Translations under genes and position numbers: made by a program
Source: Ostreococcus mediterraneus
Lineage: Eukaryota > Chlorophyta > Mamiellophyceae > Mamiellales > Bathycoccaceae
Direction: 5' to 3'
DNA: 64,000 bases
NCBI GenBank assembly: GCA_012295225.1
Contig: WMKK01000014.1
Location: 186,001-250,000 of the forward strand
Shown: positions 19,543 through 30,111 of the stretch, piece by piece
How positions within the stretch are numbered: position 1 is the first letter of the stretch
Layout of the letters: every line of letters starts with the position of its first letter
The notes under the pieces: model-generated
What the model was told of the DNA's origin: nothing
Databases searched by the model: none
What the model saw: only the letters and a program-made list of their open reading frames with translations

Positions 19543-20676
19543 TTACTTGAAGACCGCTTGGTCACCGAGCTCTTGGCCGGCGAGACCATCCTTGGCGACG
19601 CGGGCAAAGAACTCCTTCAACGTATCCGTACCGTAGCTCGGCGTGGATTTGGCGTCGTACTTTTCATCCTTCATGACCAACATGGATTCGGCGGCGTAGT
19701 AGCGGCCAATCTTACCAAACTCCGCGGCGTCCTTCATGTTCGCGAAGAATCCAGCGAACACGTCGAGCACCTTAATCACAACATCCATGATTTCGATGGG
19801 GACCTTCACAAATTTGGGCTCCATTTCGAGGAGCTCGAACAACATGGTGCCTTGTTGGAGCGCGGACATGGCCTCACCCGGACCACCGATCGGGAGCACC
19901 TTGTTCGTCATTTCCGGCTCACGAATAGAATCCGCCATGTACTTGGCCAAATCACTTTCAGAAATTGGCTTGCAAGAGGCCAATTGTCCGTCACCAAACA
20001 TGACATACGGACCGCCCTTTTGCACGACTTCCACTTGTCCGGCGAGCGACTTGAAAAACGCAGTCGGTCGGATAATCGAATACGAAATATCACCAGCGTT
20101 TTGCAACTCCTCCTCAAACTTCAACTTGGCCTTTTGGAACGTCAACAATGGCTTTTGAACGCAAATCGCGCTCAACAACACAAAGTGCTTGGTCCCGCGT
20201 TCGCGCGCCACGTCCAACACGTTCTTCGTTGCTTGGTAATCAATATCCCAAGAGTCCTTAATCCCCCCAGTGCGGCTCGCCAAACACGACACCACGACAT
20301 CAAACCCTTCACTCCCGAACGCCTCAGTCGCAATCGACGTCTTATCACTCACGCTGCCAAACTTCACCGTCGCATCCGGGAACATCGCGATCGCCCCATC
20401 CTTGGCTGTCTTGCCACCAATCCCCGACTGCTCACGCGTAAACGCCGTCACATTGTACCCTCTCGCGCACAACTCTCGCGTGACATACTTCCCAATGTAC
20501 CCAGTGGCGCCCACGACGAGGACGCGCACGTCCTTATTCTCCTTCCCTTGCAACTCGGACACCGACGCCATCGCGCGCGGCATCGTCATCGCCCGATGCG
20601 TCTTCAGCCCCCGCGCATGCGTCTTACTCGTCACCCGGCGCGGCGCCACCGACGCGCGCATCGATAAAGATGACAT
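19543..20676 (-). CDS. DVR: Plastid divinyl chlorophyllide a 8-vinyl reductase (N-DVR type)
   Basis: Reduces the 8-vinyl group of divinyl chlorophyllide using NADPH in chlorophyll synthesis. The 377-aa protein has a short plastid transit peptide (about 40 residues, Arg/Ser/Thr-rich) and an atypical short-chain dehydrogenase fold: VRVLVVGATGYIGKYVTREL binds the dinucleotide, then VVVSCLASRTGG, VLLSAICVQKPLL, YSIIRPTAFFKSL, FGDGQLASCKPISE and LPIGGPGEAMSA, all as in plant DVR. ATG 20676 is the first in frame. Confidence 0.93.
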   Translation of the reverse strand: MSSLSMRASVAPRRVTSKTHARGLKTHRAMTMPRAMASVSELQGKENKDVRVLVVGATGYIGKYVTRELCARGYNVTAFTREQSGIGGKTAKDGAIAMFPDATVKFGSVSDKTSIATEAFGSEGFDVVVSCLASRTGGIKDSWDIDYQATKNVLDVARERGTKHFVLLSAICVQKPLLTFQKAKLKFEEELQNAGDISYSIIRPTAFFKSLAGQVEVVQKGGPYVMFGDGQLASCKPISESDLAKYMADSIREPEMTNKVLPIGGPGEAMSALQQGTMLFELLEMEPKFVKVPIEIMDVVIKVLDVFAGFFANMKDAAEFGKIGRYYAAESMLVMKDEKYDAKSTPSYGTDTLKEFFARVAKDGLAGQELGDQAVFK

Positions 20677-21264
20677 CTATGCGTTGTTCTCGACACTCAA
20701 CCACGCGGGCCGTCGTCGCGTCGCGCTCTGCCGCGCGCCAGCGATGCGCGCGAGTGCCTGCGCATCCTTATCCACTCTTCACCATACATTCTAGCTCATA
20801 ACGCCATGAGCTGGTTTTTTATGTCTTGTCCTCCGAGCGCGCGGGGACAGCACCATTTCGGACGCGGCGTTCGCGCCGTCAGTACGCGACGCGATGAAGT
20901 TACGCAGCGGTGCGACGAGCGGTGAGACGGTACGTTTCGTTGCGCGTCGCGTCGCGTCGCGTCGTCGAATCGCGTCGTCGTCGTCGTCGTCGTCGAGTCG
21001 CGTGTGTTTGGATGCATTAAAGTGCACTCGAGGTGGCGGCTGGCGCGCGTGGTTTTGGTTGCGTCGCGGGTCGTTCGCGGCGCCCGTGCGCGCGCTCGCG
21101 CGCGCTCAAAGAGGAAGCGACTGACGGTGATGACGTGTGCGCGCGCGTAGGATGAGATACGGCTGCGGTCTGGACACGTCGTGGGCGTGAGTGGGCCGGC
21201 GGGTGGGGCGATTCGCAGCGCGGCGGAGGCGCGCGCGCGGTTGTTGACGCCGCAAACGCGAGCG
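20677..21264. other. Divergent promoter region DVR / TSR2, with a possible upstream TSR2 exon
   Basis: Shared 588-bp upstream region. It contains pentamer (TCGCG)n and trinucleotide (GTC)n tracts at about 20940-20996. An ATG at 20894 opens MKLRSGATSGET, ends exactly at a GTACGT donor (20930), and could join an acceptor GCGTAG at 21150 in phase with TSR2. This would add DEIRLRSGHVVG and more before the ATG at 21265. Confidence 0.45.
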
Positions 21265-21867
21265 ATGGATGAAGTGCACGTTTCTACCTTTGCGCGTGGT
21301 CTCAAAGCGGTGTTTTCGAGGTGGACAGCGTTGCAGTTGGCGATCGTGAACGCTTGGGGTGGGACGAATTCGGAGGAAAAGGCAAAGGAGGCGGAGGAGG
21401 AAGTGTTGGCGTGGTTTTTAAGTCGCAAAACCAAGGACGTGCTCGAGTTGGAGGATTTGTTGGTTGAGATATTGGGTGATGATTTCAACGTGTGCTGTGA
21501 GGATAATTCTCCAGCTGAAGTAGCAAAGGTTGCGTGGGCGATGTACGAGCAGTGCGCAGAGGGGAATTACGCGTCGGTGACGCAAATGGAGGCGACGCCG
21601 TTGCCGCGCGAAGCCATCGAGCGAAGCAAGCAAATCGAAGAGGATAGGCGATGGACGATGAATGGTGGCGGAGATATGGACATGGGTGATAGTTCGAGCG
21701 ACGATGGGAGCGACGAAGACGATGAAGGCATGGATGCTGATGATTTAGCCGATCAGCTCGGTGGCGCGTTTAACGTGCGCGCAAACGGAGATGACAGCCA
21801 GCAGCGCTCGTCTCGCGCACCTGTGGTTGATGACGACGGTTGGACAACCGTGCCGTCGCGACGTTAG
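21265..21867 (+). CDS. TSR2: Pre-rRNA-processing protein TSR2
   Basis: Chaperone for ribosomal protein eS26 and factor in 20S pre-rRNA processing. The 200-aa protein has the WGG motif in LQLAIVNAWGGTNSEEKA, then LVEILGDDFNVCCEDNSPAEVAK, matching the TSR2 core, and a very acidic C-terminus (SSSDDGSDEDDEGMDADD) as in the family, which binds eS26. It ends DDDGWTTVPSRR, also typical. ATG 21265 (MDEVHVSTFARG) suits the family length; the frame extends 28 codons upstream to a GTG and further to a possible splice acceptor at 21150. Confidence 0.9.
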   Translation: MDEVHVSTFARGLKAVFSRWTALQLAIVNAWGGTNSEEKAKEAEEEVLAWFLSRKTKDVLELEDLLVEILGDDFNVCCEDNSPAEVAKVAWAMYEQCAEGNYASVTQMEATPLPREAIERSKQIEEDRRWTMNGGGDMDMGDSSSDDGSDEDDEGMDADDLADQLGGAFNVRANGDDSQQRSSRAPVVDDDGWTTVPSRR

Positions 21868-21968
21868 CGTGATTGCGATTTTAGTTATAATATCGACACA
21901 AAGACATTTATAGCAAATATAATCAAACAAATGAAATTTTTGTGACGGTATTGACAAATCTATTCTTT

Positions 21969-24286
21969 TTAAAGCGGCTCTTCGTTGATGGAGATGATAT
22001 CCTCCACCTTGACCTTGGTCTCGACAACCTTGGATTCCGAGTTGGCTTGGTCGCCCAAAAGTTCGTTGAGTTTGTTCTTGTACGCTGGGGTCTCTCTGGC
22101 AGCCTTCTTCGCCGCCAACCAAACCTTCCACTTTTCGGCCACAGCCTTCTTCTCGGACGCCAAATTGCCCTCTTGTTGGCTTCTGATTTGCTCATCAATC
22201 TCTTCGAATCTCTTGCTGTACTTCTTGATGTTCTTCTCGATCTCAGCTTCTTGCTCTGCGCTGAGCAAGCCCTTGCCGCGCGGACGCCACAAGAATTGGA
22301 AGAAACGATCCTTGCCGTACTTGTACAACAATTTGCCGTTGAAGGTCCACATGTGGTAACCATTCTCCATTTGGTGCACGCTCGTCACGGCGGTGGTGAC
22401 GTAACGGCCAGTAGGATCCCATTCAACATCGGTCGCCATAAAGTGTTCAACGCTCGCCATAGTGTCCATGCTATCGACGTCGAAGAATTCAAACTGACCA
22501 TTCATTGTCTTCAAACCCGCCAAGATGATGACGCGACCATTCGGGCTCCAGAACAAGTGGTTCGCTGTCTTGTTCTTAATCGTACCGATGAGCGTACAGT
22601 TGTTGTTGCCTTGCTTGTCCTTCATACTGTAGAAAGACACATCCGGACGCGCGCCATCCCCGTGGATGATTGCGAATCGATGGCCCTTTGGCTCCCAAGC
22701 AAACGCTACAATCTTCTCCGACTTGTCCGCAAGTTCAAGCACTTCCATCGGGCAGTTCGGTTCACGAAGACGGAACAATTCAAAGCCGCTGTATGTACTT
22801 TTCTTGGACTTGGTTGTGCGTAAAATCTTAGCCGCAAAGTAGTCACCACTGGATTGCCAGAACATCTTGACGCCAACGACGTTGAACAAGTTCTTGGAAC
22901 GCACCTCAGTCTTACCTGGAAGCTTCATCAAAGAGATGCGCGCCGGTTGGTTACCACCGCCTTGTTCCGGTTGGTACGCAGCTAAGATCGGATCTGCAGG
23001 AGACCAGCAGAAATCAACCACACCGTCGAGCTTGATGGACTTTTTGTCAACCAACGTCATCTCTGGCGCTTGGTACACAGAAATAGCTCCCGTACCAATC
23101 TTCGCAAAGAAGCATCCACTGCTCTCATCGGTCTGGCCAGACCACTTAAAAACGGGCCACGTCAATCCTTGTTGACCATCGGCTATGAAATCACTAATAG
23201 GTCCAATGAACTGACGCAATTTTGCGCCTGAGCGCGTATCAAAAAAGTTGACGACAACCGTCGTGGTTTCGCCAGCCTTGCTAGGTTCGTGCGTTGACCC
23301 AGTGGCGAGGAATCGCTCGCACGGGGAAAACTCAATGAATTGCACACCGTTATGACCATACTTGGCGAGGCGACCGAAAGATTCGCCACCCCAAAGCGCC
23401 ACACCTTGTCTGTGCACCGTCGCTAACAAGCTCCCCTTGGGCGACCACTGAACGTAAGACTCGGTCCAGAACGAACGTCGGTACACTTCCTCACCCTTCT
23501 TCGTTTGCGCATCGTTCCAGAAAATTTCCGTCTCGTCACCAAATCTGCACACAAACTGGTCGCGACCACGCTGATCCATCATCCATGCTTGTGTATTTTC
23601 TCGTTGCGCAAACGGCTTGGGCGCGGGCGCCGTGTACTCATCCGGTACTTTGGAAAACTTTTCAAAGTCATCGAATTTACACACCTTGAAGATGTGCGAC
23701 TTATCCAATTTGTACCCATCCGTTTGCTCCACGGCAGATTGCGCTTGCTGCTCCGTGGCAAATTCAACAAATGCAAAACCAAGCGTCGTCTTGGACTCAT
23801 CTTGCGGCAACAACATCCCGCCCTCGCGAATCTCCCCAATCTGACTAAAAATCTTCGTCAACACCGTTTGCAACTTGGACACCTTCGCATCGGGAATTTG
23901 TGGTAAATTATCCACCACAATTACCGATGCAAATCCACTATCGCGCGCGGCTTCTTCCAATTGCACCTCCACCGGCGCGTTCAACCCGGCGCGTTCGACC
24001 TCCTCCGCCGGCAACTGCACGTCCTCGGCGTTCACCTTGGACCAATCCACGAAACCATCCTACGCACGAAGAAACGCAAAGAGTCAGTGCCTGCACGTCG
24101 CGCCACGCGCGACTTGCGCCTTTTCCTCGCACACCACGCGCGCGCACGAGTGTTTCAAACAAAGCCGCCGATCGAGCGCGCGCAGCGATCGTCGTCAGCG
24201 CACACATCTTTGCCGCGCACGCCGCGCACGCATCGCCACACATCACGCACCTGGTCGCGAGGGAAACTACTCGGAATGCTCTCCAT
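21969..24286 (-). CDS. EIF3B: Eukaryotic translation initiation factor 3 subunit B, two exons
   Basis: Scaffold subunit of eIF3 on the 40S ribosome. Exon 2 (24059..21969) encodes DGFVDWSKVNAEDVQLP, an RRM (ASVIVVDNLPQIPDAKV to LGFAFVEFATEQQAQSA), then a nine-bladed WD40 propeller (YVQWSPKGSLLATVHRQGVA, GHNGVQFIEFSPCERFLAT, FWSPNGRVIILAGL, EWDPTGRYVTTAV). It ends with the eIF3i/g-binding helix KYGKDRFFQFLWRPR. The frame has no ATG upstream of a GTG at 24050. A TAG acceptor at 24060, a 191-bp intron and a GTGCGT donor give exon 1 (24286..24251, MESIPSSFPRDQ), phase 0. Product 708 aa. Confidence 0.93.
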
Positions 24287-24337
24287 CGTCGCGCGCGTCG
24301 CCTCGTCGCTACGTCGTCGTCGCACACTGACGACGAC

Positions 24338-24378
24338 GACCTCGAGGGCTCGAGGGTTTTCCCCGAGCCCTCGAGGTC
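24338..24378. promoter_or_regulatory. 15-bp perfect inverted repeat between eIF3b and aminopeptidase
   Basis: Arms GACCTCGAGGGCTCG and CGAGCCCTCGAGGTC are exactly complementary around an 11-nt spacer. It lies 52 bp before the eIF3b start on the minus side and about 155 bp before the aminopeptidase start. Confidence 0.5.
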
Positions 24379-24395
24379 GAGCATGGGATGTGGTC

Positions 24396-24454
24396 ATCGA
24401 TCGACTTTTAACATCGATTACATTTTATCTCAATCGACTCTGAATATCGATCGA
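24396..24454. promoter_or_regulatory. Cluster of ATCGAT motifs
   Basis: ATCGATCGA occurs at 24396 and 24446, ATCGAT at 24413, and a related AATCGAC near 24432, in the only AT-rich part of the divergent eIF3b/aminopeptidase promoter. Likely factor sites; the factor is unknown. Confidence 0.35.
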
Positions 24455-24533
24455 GGGGTTTGGATTTTTACTTTGAACCGTTGTCACACGGCACGGCGAA
24501 GAATCGTCGCCACACGTCGTCGCACGCGACGCC

Positions 24534-26099
24534 ATGGAGGCCCCGGGGTTGATTGACTTTCTCAACGCGTCGTGGACGCCCTATCACGCCACCTATCGCG
24601 CGTGCGAGACGCTCAAGGCGCACGGGTACGTGGAGCTCAACGAGGCGCGCGATGATTGGCGCGCGTTGGTGGTTCCAGGTGGAAAGTATTTTTACACGCG
24701 GAACGCATCGGCGGTGGTGGCGTTCGCGGTGGGCGGGAAATATCGCGCCGGGGATGGATTCGTGATCGTCGGTGCGCACACTGATTCGCCGTGTCCAAAG
24801 TTGAAGCCGAATACGCGGTGCGAAGATGGGGGCGCGGTGCGGTTGCGCGTGCAACCGTACGGCGGCGGATTGTGGCACACGTGGTTTGATCGGGATTTAG
24901 GTTTGGCAGGGCGAGTGGTGTTGAAAAGAAAGAGTACGGGGGAGATTTTACATCGATTGGTCAAGGTTGACCGAGCGGTGTGTCGGATTCCTACGCTCGC
25001 GATTCACTTGGACCGAGGCGTGAATGACGGTTTCAAGGTGAACTTTCAGCAGCACATGGCGCCAATTTTAGCGAGTAGCGTCAAGGCGGCGTTGGAAAAG
25101 CCCGTGGCGGCGGCGGCGGCGACGACGTCGACCGCGAAGGACGAGGGTGAAGGCGATAAGCCATCGTCAATGGCGAATGAGCGTCACCATCCATTATTCT
25201 TGAAGCTCATCGCCGACGAGCTCGGGTGCGAGCCGGATGAAATCGTTGACTTTGATTTACAGCTCTGCGATACGCAACCGAGCGCGATTGGCGGTGCACA
25301 GAACGAATTCATCTTCAGCGGTCGTTTGGATAACCTGGTGAGTTGCTACACGTCGCTTCGCGCGTTAATTGAGACGACCACGGATGAGGCGTTGAAGGAC
25401 GCGTCTGGTATTCGCATGATTATGCACTTTGACCACGAAGAAGTCGGCAGCGAGTCTTCAAGCGGAGCCGCAGGTGCGATGACCACAGATTCAGTTCGAC
25501 GAATCACCGCAGCACTGAATCCTCAAAACACGATTGAGGGCTTGGACGAGCGCACGCGTCGTGCGTCGTTTTGTGTATCTTCAGACATGGCGCACGCGTT
25601 GCATCCAAACTACGCCGACCGTCACGAACCCGGACACGCGCCCAAGATGCACGGCGGTTTAGTCATCAAGCATAACGCCAATCAGCGCTACGCCACGGAT
25701 GCCATCACAGCATTCATGTTCCGCGAACTCGGCGAACGCGCAGGCGTGCCCGTGCAAGAATTCGTCGTTCGCAGCGACACTGGCTGCGGCTCCACGATTG
25801 GTCCAATCTTCTCCACGCGCACCGGCATTCGCACCGTCGACGTCGGCGCTGCCCAGCTCTCCATGCACTCCATTCGCGAAATGTGCGGCGTAGACGATAT
25901 CGATCACGCCGTCAAGCATCTCGCCGCCACTTTCACCCATTTCGCCAGCCTTGACGCGCAATTAATCGTTGACGGCGCCATAGGCGATTTGTGTCGTCCG
26001 TGCGACATGTTTGAAACCACAGAGCTGAAAATGTCCCTCGATGCCGACGCTCGGCGAGACGATTTACGCACCTATGCCGACACGCCGACGAAATCATAA
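24534..26099 (+). CDS. Aspartyl aminopeptidase (M18 family)
   Basis: Zinc aminopeptidase releasing N-terminal Asp/Glu, cytosolic or vacuolar in plants. The 521-aa protein covers the entire family length. Metal and active-site segments are visible: IVGAHTDSPCPKLKPNT (His ligand), FIFSGRLDNLVSCYTSL (bridging Asp), MIMHFDHEEVGSESSSGA (Glu-Glu pair), FCVSSDMAHALHPNYADRHE (Asp) and the C-terminal MHSIREMCGVDDI (His). Other expected features are RSDTGCGSTIGPI and RTVDVGAAQLSMHS. ATG 24534 fits the usual N-terminus (LIDFLNASWTPYHA). No targeting sequence seen. Confidence 0.95.
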   Translation: MEAPGLIDFLNASWTPYHATYRACETLKAHGYVELNEARDDWRALVVPGGKYFYTRNASAVVAFAVGGKYRAGDGFVIVGAHTDSPCPKLKPNTRCEDGGAVRLRVQPYGGGLWHTWFDRDLGLAGRVVLKRKSTGEILHRLVKVDRAVCRIPTLAIHLDRGVNDGFKVNFQQHMAPILASSVKAALEKPVAAAAATTSTAKDEGEGDKPSSMANERHHPLFLKLIADELGCEPDEIVDFDLQLCDTQPSAIGGAQNEFIFSGRLDNLVSCYTSLRALIETTTDEALKDASGIRMIMHFDHEEVGSESSSGAAGAMTTDSVRRITAALNPQNTIEGLDERTRRASFCVSSDMAHALHPNYADRHEPGHAPKMHGGLVIKHNANQRYATDAITAFMFRELGERAGVPVQEFVVRSDTGCGSTIGPIFSTRTGIRTVDVGAAQLSMHSIREMCGVDDIDHAVKHLAATFTHFASLDAQLIVDGAIGDLCRPCDMFETTELKMSLDADARRDDLRTYADTPTKS

Positions 26100-26172
26100 T
26101 CATTCATCACGCATCATCGCCCTCATCGTCGTGTAAGACAAAACAAAATCATAATCATCATCCATCCATCAG

Positions 26173-26215
26173 TCGCGTTCGCGTTTGCGTTCGCGTTCGC
26201 GTTCGCATTCGCATC
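26173..26215. repeat. Hexanucleotide repeat (GTTCGC)n upstream of the fidgetin-like gene
   Basis: Six to seven copies of GCGTTC with two single-base variants, about 75-115 bp before the start codon. Confidence 0.7.
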
Positions 26216-26288
26216 CTCCGAGACCGTCACACCCCCGCGCGCGAACGTCCGCAAACGTCCGAGCCGCCGCCCGAGGCGCATCGGAGCC

Positions 26289-28223
26289 ATGGACGCGAAC
26301 GCCGCCGCGCTCTACGCGCGCATTGCGTCGCTCAAGGCGGATATTAAGCGCGCACGGGCGGCGAATAATCATCAACGCGCGCTCGAGCTGTTGTTTGAAC
26401 AGCGCGAGATTCTCTCCAAGGAAAGCGCGCGATCGGCCGAGGATGCGGCGGTGATGGCGGTACCGATCGGTGCGATTGATAAGCAATTGAATGACGTACG
26501 GGCGGCGATGCGTGCGAGTGATTCGATGAAGGTTGAGACGAGTGTCGGGGTGAAAGATGTCGATGGGGGAACGCGCGCGGCGTCGACAGCTGTCGGGACG
26601 ACGACGACGACGGCAAAGGTTGATACAGTACGACCGAGGGATTTTCAAGCCGTAGATGACACATTAAAGAAGAGATCGAAACACGATTGGGGGCAAGCAC
26701 CGGCGCCGCTGGAAGATGACGCGGAGGATGATTTGGAAATTTTAGACGAGCTCAACGTGGATTTAAACGCGTACATGCCGCAGCCGGCGAAACAAGCGGG
26801 GGTGATGAAGCCGTTTCACGCCCCTGGTGTTGTGCGTGATGTGAAAGGAAAGCGAGACGAAGCGAAGAAGGCGCAGAGTGGGCGATCACCCAAAGGTAAG
26901 AGGGGACCTGCGTCGAGATGGTCGGCGGATGCGGAGGGAGACGTACCAAAGCAGGCACCCGCGCGTTTCATGAGCGCAGGCGAACGGTTAGATTTAGAGC
27001 AAGCTGCGAAAGGGTTGCCACCGACGCATGCGCAATACCGCGCCGCAAAGGAGTCGAATCCTACGCGCACGTACGGGCGCGGCGGGCGTGGTGGGGGCAC
27101 GGGGTTCGTTCCTCCGTACGGCGGCGGCGGCGGGGCTAACGGCGGCGGTGGAAACGGGCAGCGCGTCAAGCCCGGACAGAATGGAGGAGAATCTGATGAT
27201 CAACCTTTTAGCGAACAAGTGATGCAAAAGTTATCTCCGAACGGTGAGCCGATTGCGGAGGACATTTTAAAGCTTGACAGGGACATCGTTGAGCGCGTGG
27301 TGAGTGAAATTCTGGACAAGCACGAGAGCGTGGAGTGGGATAGCATTGCAGGTTTGGAGCACGCCAAAGGTGCGGTGCAAGAGCTCGCAGTATGGCCTAT
27401 GATGAATCCGGAATTATTCGTCGGCGCTCGCGCCGTACCCAAGGGCTTGCTTTTATTTGGACCGCCCGGTACGGGGAAGACGTTGATTGGTCGAGCGGTG
27501 GCGAGTCAGTGTGGCGCGACGTTTTTCTCAATCTCTGCGTCGAGCTTGACGAGTAAATGGATTGGCGAGGGTGAAAAAATGGTTCGAGCGTTGTTTGCTG
27601 TTGCGCGTCACTTGGCGCCTGCTGTCATTTTCGTCGACGAAATTGACTCGCTCTTGTCGGCGCGTAAATCAGACGGCGAGCACGAAAGCTCTCGTCGTAT
27701 GAAGACTGAGTTTCTTGTCCAAATGGATGGCTTGGGAGGCGGCGAAAACGATAGATTATTACTGATTGGTGCCACGAATCGACCGCAAGAATTGGACGAT
27801 GGTGCGCGTCGGCGCATGCCCAAGCAATTGTACATTCCACTTCCTTGCGCCGCCGCTCGACGCGATATGATTCTTCGAACGCTGAGCGCTGGCAAGGGTG
27901 TGGCACACAATCTCTCCGATAGTGACTTGGATATGATTTGCGAGAAAACGGACGGCTACTCGGGTTCGGACATGAAGCACCTTATTCAAGAAGCTGCTCG
28001 CGCACCGGTGCGTGAGACGTTTCAGAAAACCAAGGACATTCCAGGGCCAGTTTCACCAAGCACGCTGCGACCGATTGTTTTGGCGGACATTCGACGCGCA
28101 GCCAAGCAAGTTCGACCATCCGTCACGCGCGCGGATGTAGAATTCCACGAAGAGTGGAACAAGAATCACGGCGCGCTGACGGCTACATCTATCGACGACG
28201 ACGACGACGAGTCTTGGGACTGA
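26289..28223 (+). CDS. FIGL1: Fidgetin-like AAA ATPase (FIGL1)
   Basis: Hexameric AAA ATPase of the meiotic-clade/katanin group; FIGL1 in plants and animals dismantles RAD51/DMC1 filaments and limits crossovers. The 644-aa protein has a low-complexity N-terminus. From about residue 345 it has the FIGL1-type AAA module: WDSIAGLEHAKGAVQELAVW, Walker A GPPGTGKT (about 392-399), ATFFSISASSLTSKWIGEGE, Walker B VIFVDEIDSLL, SRRMKTEFLVQMDGLG, and arginine-finger region DDGARRRMPKQLYIPLP. The C-terminal helix (VTRADVEFHEEWNKNHG) is present. SSLTSKW and MPKRLYIPLP-like text separate FIGL1 from katanin or spastin. Confidence 0.9.
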   Translation: MDANAAALYARIASLKADIKRARAANNHQRALELLFEQREILSKESARSAEDAAVMAVPIGAIDKQLNDVRAAMRASDSMKVETSVGVKDVDGGTRAASTAVGTTTTTAKVDTVRPRDFQAVDDTLKKRSKHDWGQAPAPLEDDAEDDLEILDELNVDLNAYMPQPAKQAGVMKPFHAPGVVRDVKGKRDEAKKAQSGRSPKGKRGPASRWSADAEGDVPKQAPARFMSAGERLDLEQAAKGLPPTHAQYRAAKESNPTRTYGRGGRGGGTGFVPPYGGGGGANGGGGNGQRVKPGQNGGESDDQPFSEQVMQKLSPNGEPIAEDILKLDRDIVERVVSEILDKHESVEWDSIAGLEHAKGAVQELAVWPMMNPELFVGARAVPKGLLLFGPPGTGKTLIGRAVASQCGATFFSISASSLTSKWIGEGEKMVRALFAVARHLAPAVIFVDEIDSLLSARKSDGEHESSRRMKTEFLVQMDGLGGGENDRLLLIGATNRPQELDDGARRRMPKQLYIPLPCAAARRDMILRTLSAGKGVAHNLSDSDLDMICEKTDGYSGSDMKHLIQEAARAPVRETFQKTKDIPGPVSPSTLRPIVLADIRRAAKQVRPSVTRADVEFHEEWNKNHGALTATSIDDDDDESWD

Positions 28224-28318
28224 AGGCTCTGCGATTCTTAACCAAGTATTAATTGATTATTACTGTTGCTATTGCTATCTAGAGGCGATGCGCGATCTTT
28301 GTAACTACCGGTATGCTA

Positions 28319-29475
28319 CTATATTTGTTTTTCCTGCTTTGGCACGGCGTTTATGGCGCCTAAAATCCTCACCACCAAGTTTAACGACGCCAAGTCGTTC
28401 TTGGCGTCGACGTATTCAGCGGGAACGCCGTCGGGAGTGTCCGCCCACTTGAACGCGGCTAAGAAATCCTTCCCAGACGCAGACTCTGGAACTGGGAAGT
28501 GTGACGCAATCACGCGTTCTGCGTCCCATTCACTCACCTTGCGCGCCCACGCGGCGACCTCTGCGCGATAAAATTGAAACACCACTAAAAACACGATGGG
28601 TGAAACGATGAATTTATTCGCCAAGCCTTGAAACGACGTCCCGGGATTTAAAATATTCTTCGCATCGGGAGCGATAAACAGACTAAATAATGCCATGCGC
28701 TGCCAACCGTTTGCTATGCGCGCCTGGCGTTCAGACGCCGGGATTTGAGGCGACGCGATGTTTCGCCCGCCGCGATAGTTGCCAAACTTTAACAATCTTA
28801 TCGTCAAGCACTCATCGCTGCCGAGCGACTCCAAGTTGTGTTCTTCGATTATCTCAGGCGCGGTGTCTCCGACGTACACCGCGGCGTCGGTGATGAGCAC
28901 AGACTTGGACGCTTTGTGAAAAAACGCGCACTCGTTGTAGCGATAAAATCCGTACCCGAGCGCGGGCAACGACAAAAGCTCGGATTCAATCTCGTGTTCC
29001 CACGGCGGAGGATTACGCGCGTCACCGAGCGTACCACTCGGAAAGATGCCGAAAAATTGATTGGGCAAATCGAGGGGAAACGAAAACTGTCCCGGGGCGA
29101 CCCAAAGCGCGCACGACTTGAACGCGCGCTGAAACGGCCCCGCAAAAATCTTGTGCTCGTACATCGTCGTCGATAGCACCGCGTACTTCACCTCACCCCC
29201 GAGCTCGCGCAACAACTCCACGCACTCTTCCGTCGGCGCAATCGGGTCATGCACCCACAACGACCCATCGTTCAGGCGAATCACCGTCATCCGAACATTC
29301 GTCGTCACGCCCAACCCGAACCCGATGCCTTGCTCTTGCTCAAACGACCACGCAACGTGCTCAATCAACGTCTTTCGCGTCGTGCGTCGCGACAGTAACG
29401 GCGTGAGTGGGAACGGAAACCCAGTAAAATTCACATACTTTCTCCGCGACGACGACGACGACGGTGGTGGTGGTG

Positions 29476-29508
<33 letters not shown>

Positions 29509-29631
29509 TCTCCGTCCTCGTCCTCGTCCCGGTCGCTCGCATGCTCGCGCCGTCCAGCGCCACCGCCACTTCGCGACGACGACGACGACGACTTCGCCAC
29601 CCGCCACCCACCGCCGCGCCACGCACCGCGC

Positions 29632-29666
<35 letters not shown>

Positions 29667-29674
29667 CACGCCAT
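28319..29674 (-). CDS. DUF4336 family protein, probably plastid
   Basis: Member of the DUF4336 family, conserved in plants, algae and cyanobacteria and structurally like metallo-beta-lactamases without a proven reaction. Conserved text: TTNVRMTVIRLNDGSLWVHD, PIAPTEECVELLRELG, YAVLSTTMYEHKIFAGPF, LWVAPGQFSFPLDLP, NECAFFHKASKSVLITDAAV. A hydrophobic stretch (FIVSPIVFLVVFQFYRAEVA) may anchor it. The start at ATG 29674 (MAWSSSSSSSPSPSR) gives a Ser/Arg-rich transit-peptide-like N-terminus and 451 aa. The frame stays open for 65 more codons upstream, but that part is a poly-Val readout of a microsatellite and is not trusted. Confidence 0.82.
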
Positions 29675-30111
29675 ATCCTCACACCCACCGCCGACGCCAC
29701 CGACCACGACGACCAAGACGACGACGACCACCACGACGACCACCACGACGCGGTCTGCCGACGTCGCGCGCTGTCGACGGTGCGCGTGGCCGAGGTCTCT
29801 ACCATGACGCCGAATGTCCGAGAAAAAATACACCAGGAGCGCACTCGCGTTTCCCCCCTCACCAATCACTCGGGGCTCTCACGCCCTCTGAGACGACGAC
29901 GACGACGACCAATCACGACCAGGGCGAAGCACCCCCCTCCGAGACGACCACGACGACGATTTTACCGTTGTCCAGTCAGCGAAGGGGCGACGGCGACGAC
30001 GATGGCGACGACGACGGGGGGTTCGTCGCGCGCGCGCGCGGCACTCCACGACGCGGCGTGCGACGCGCGCGCACACACATACACGTTTTTGCGTGACTTC
30101 TTCGTCGATCG
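29675..30111. other. Microsatellite-rich divergent promoter, DUF4336 / translocator
   Basis: Mostly CGA/GAC/CAC trinucleotide tracts (about 29700-29760, 29890-29960, 29990-30020). Long open frames on both strands here are artefacts of the repeats. No gene seen. Confidence 0.5.

Noticed and set aside
19558-20667. 369-codon open frame on the + strand
   Set aside because: Antisense to the divinyl reductase gene, whose protein is fully conserved; composition is Arg/His-rich as expected for a shadow.
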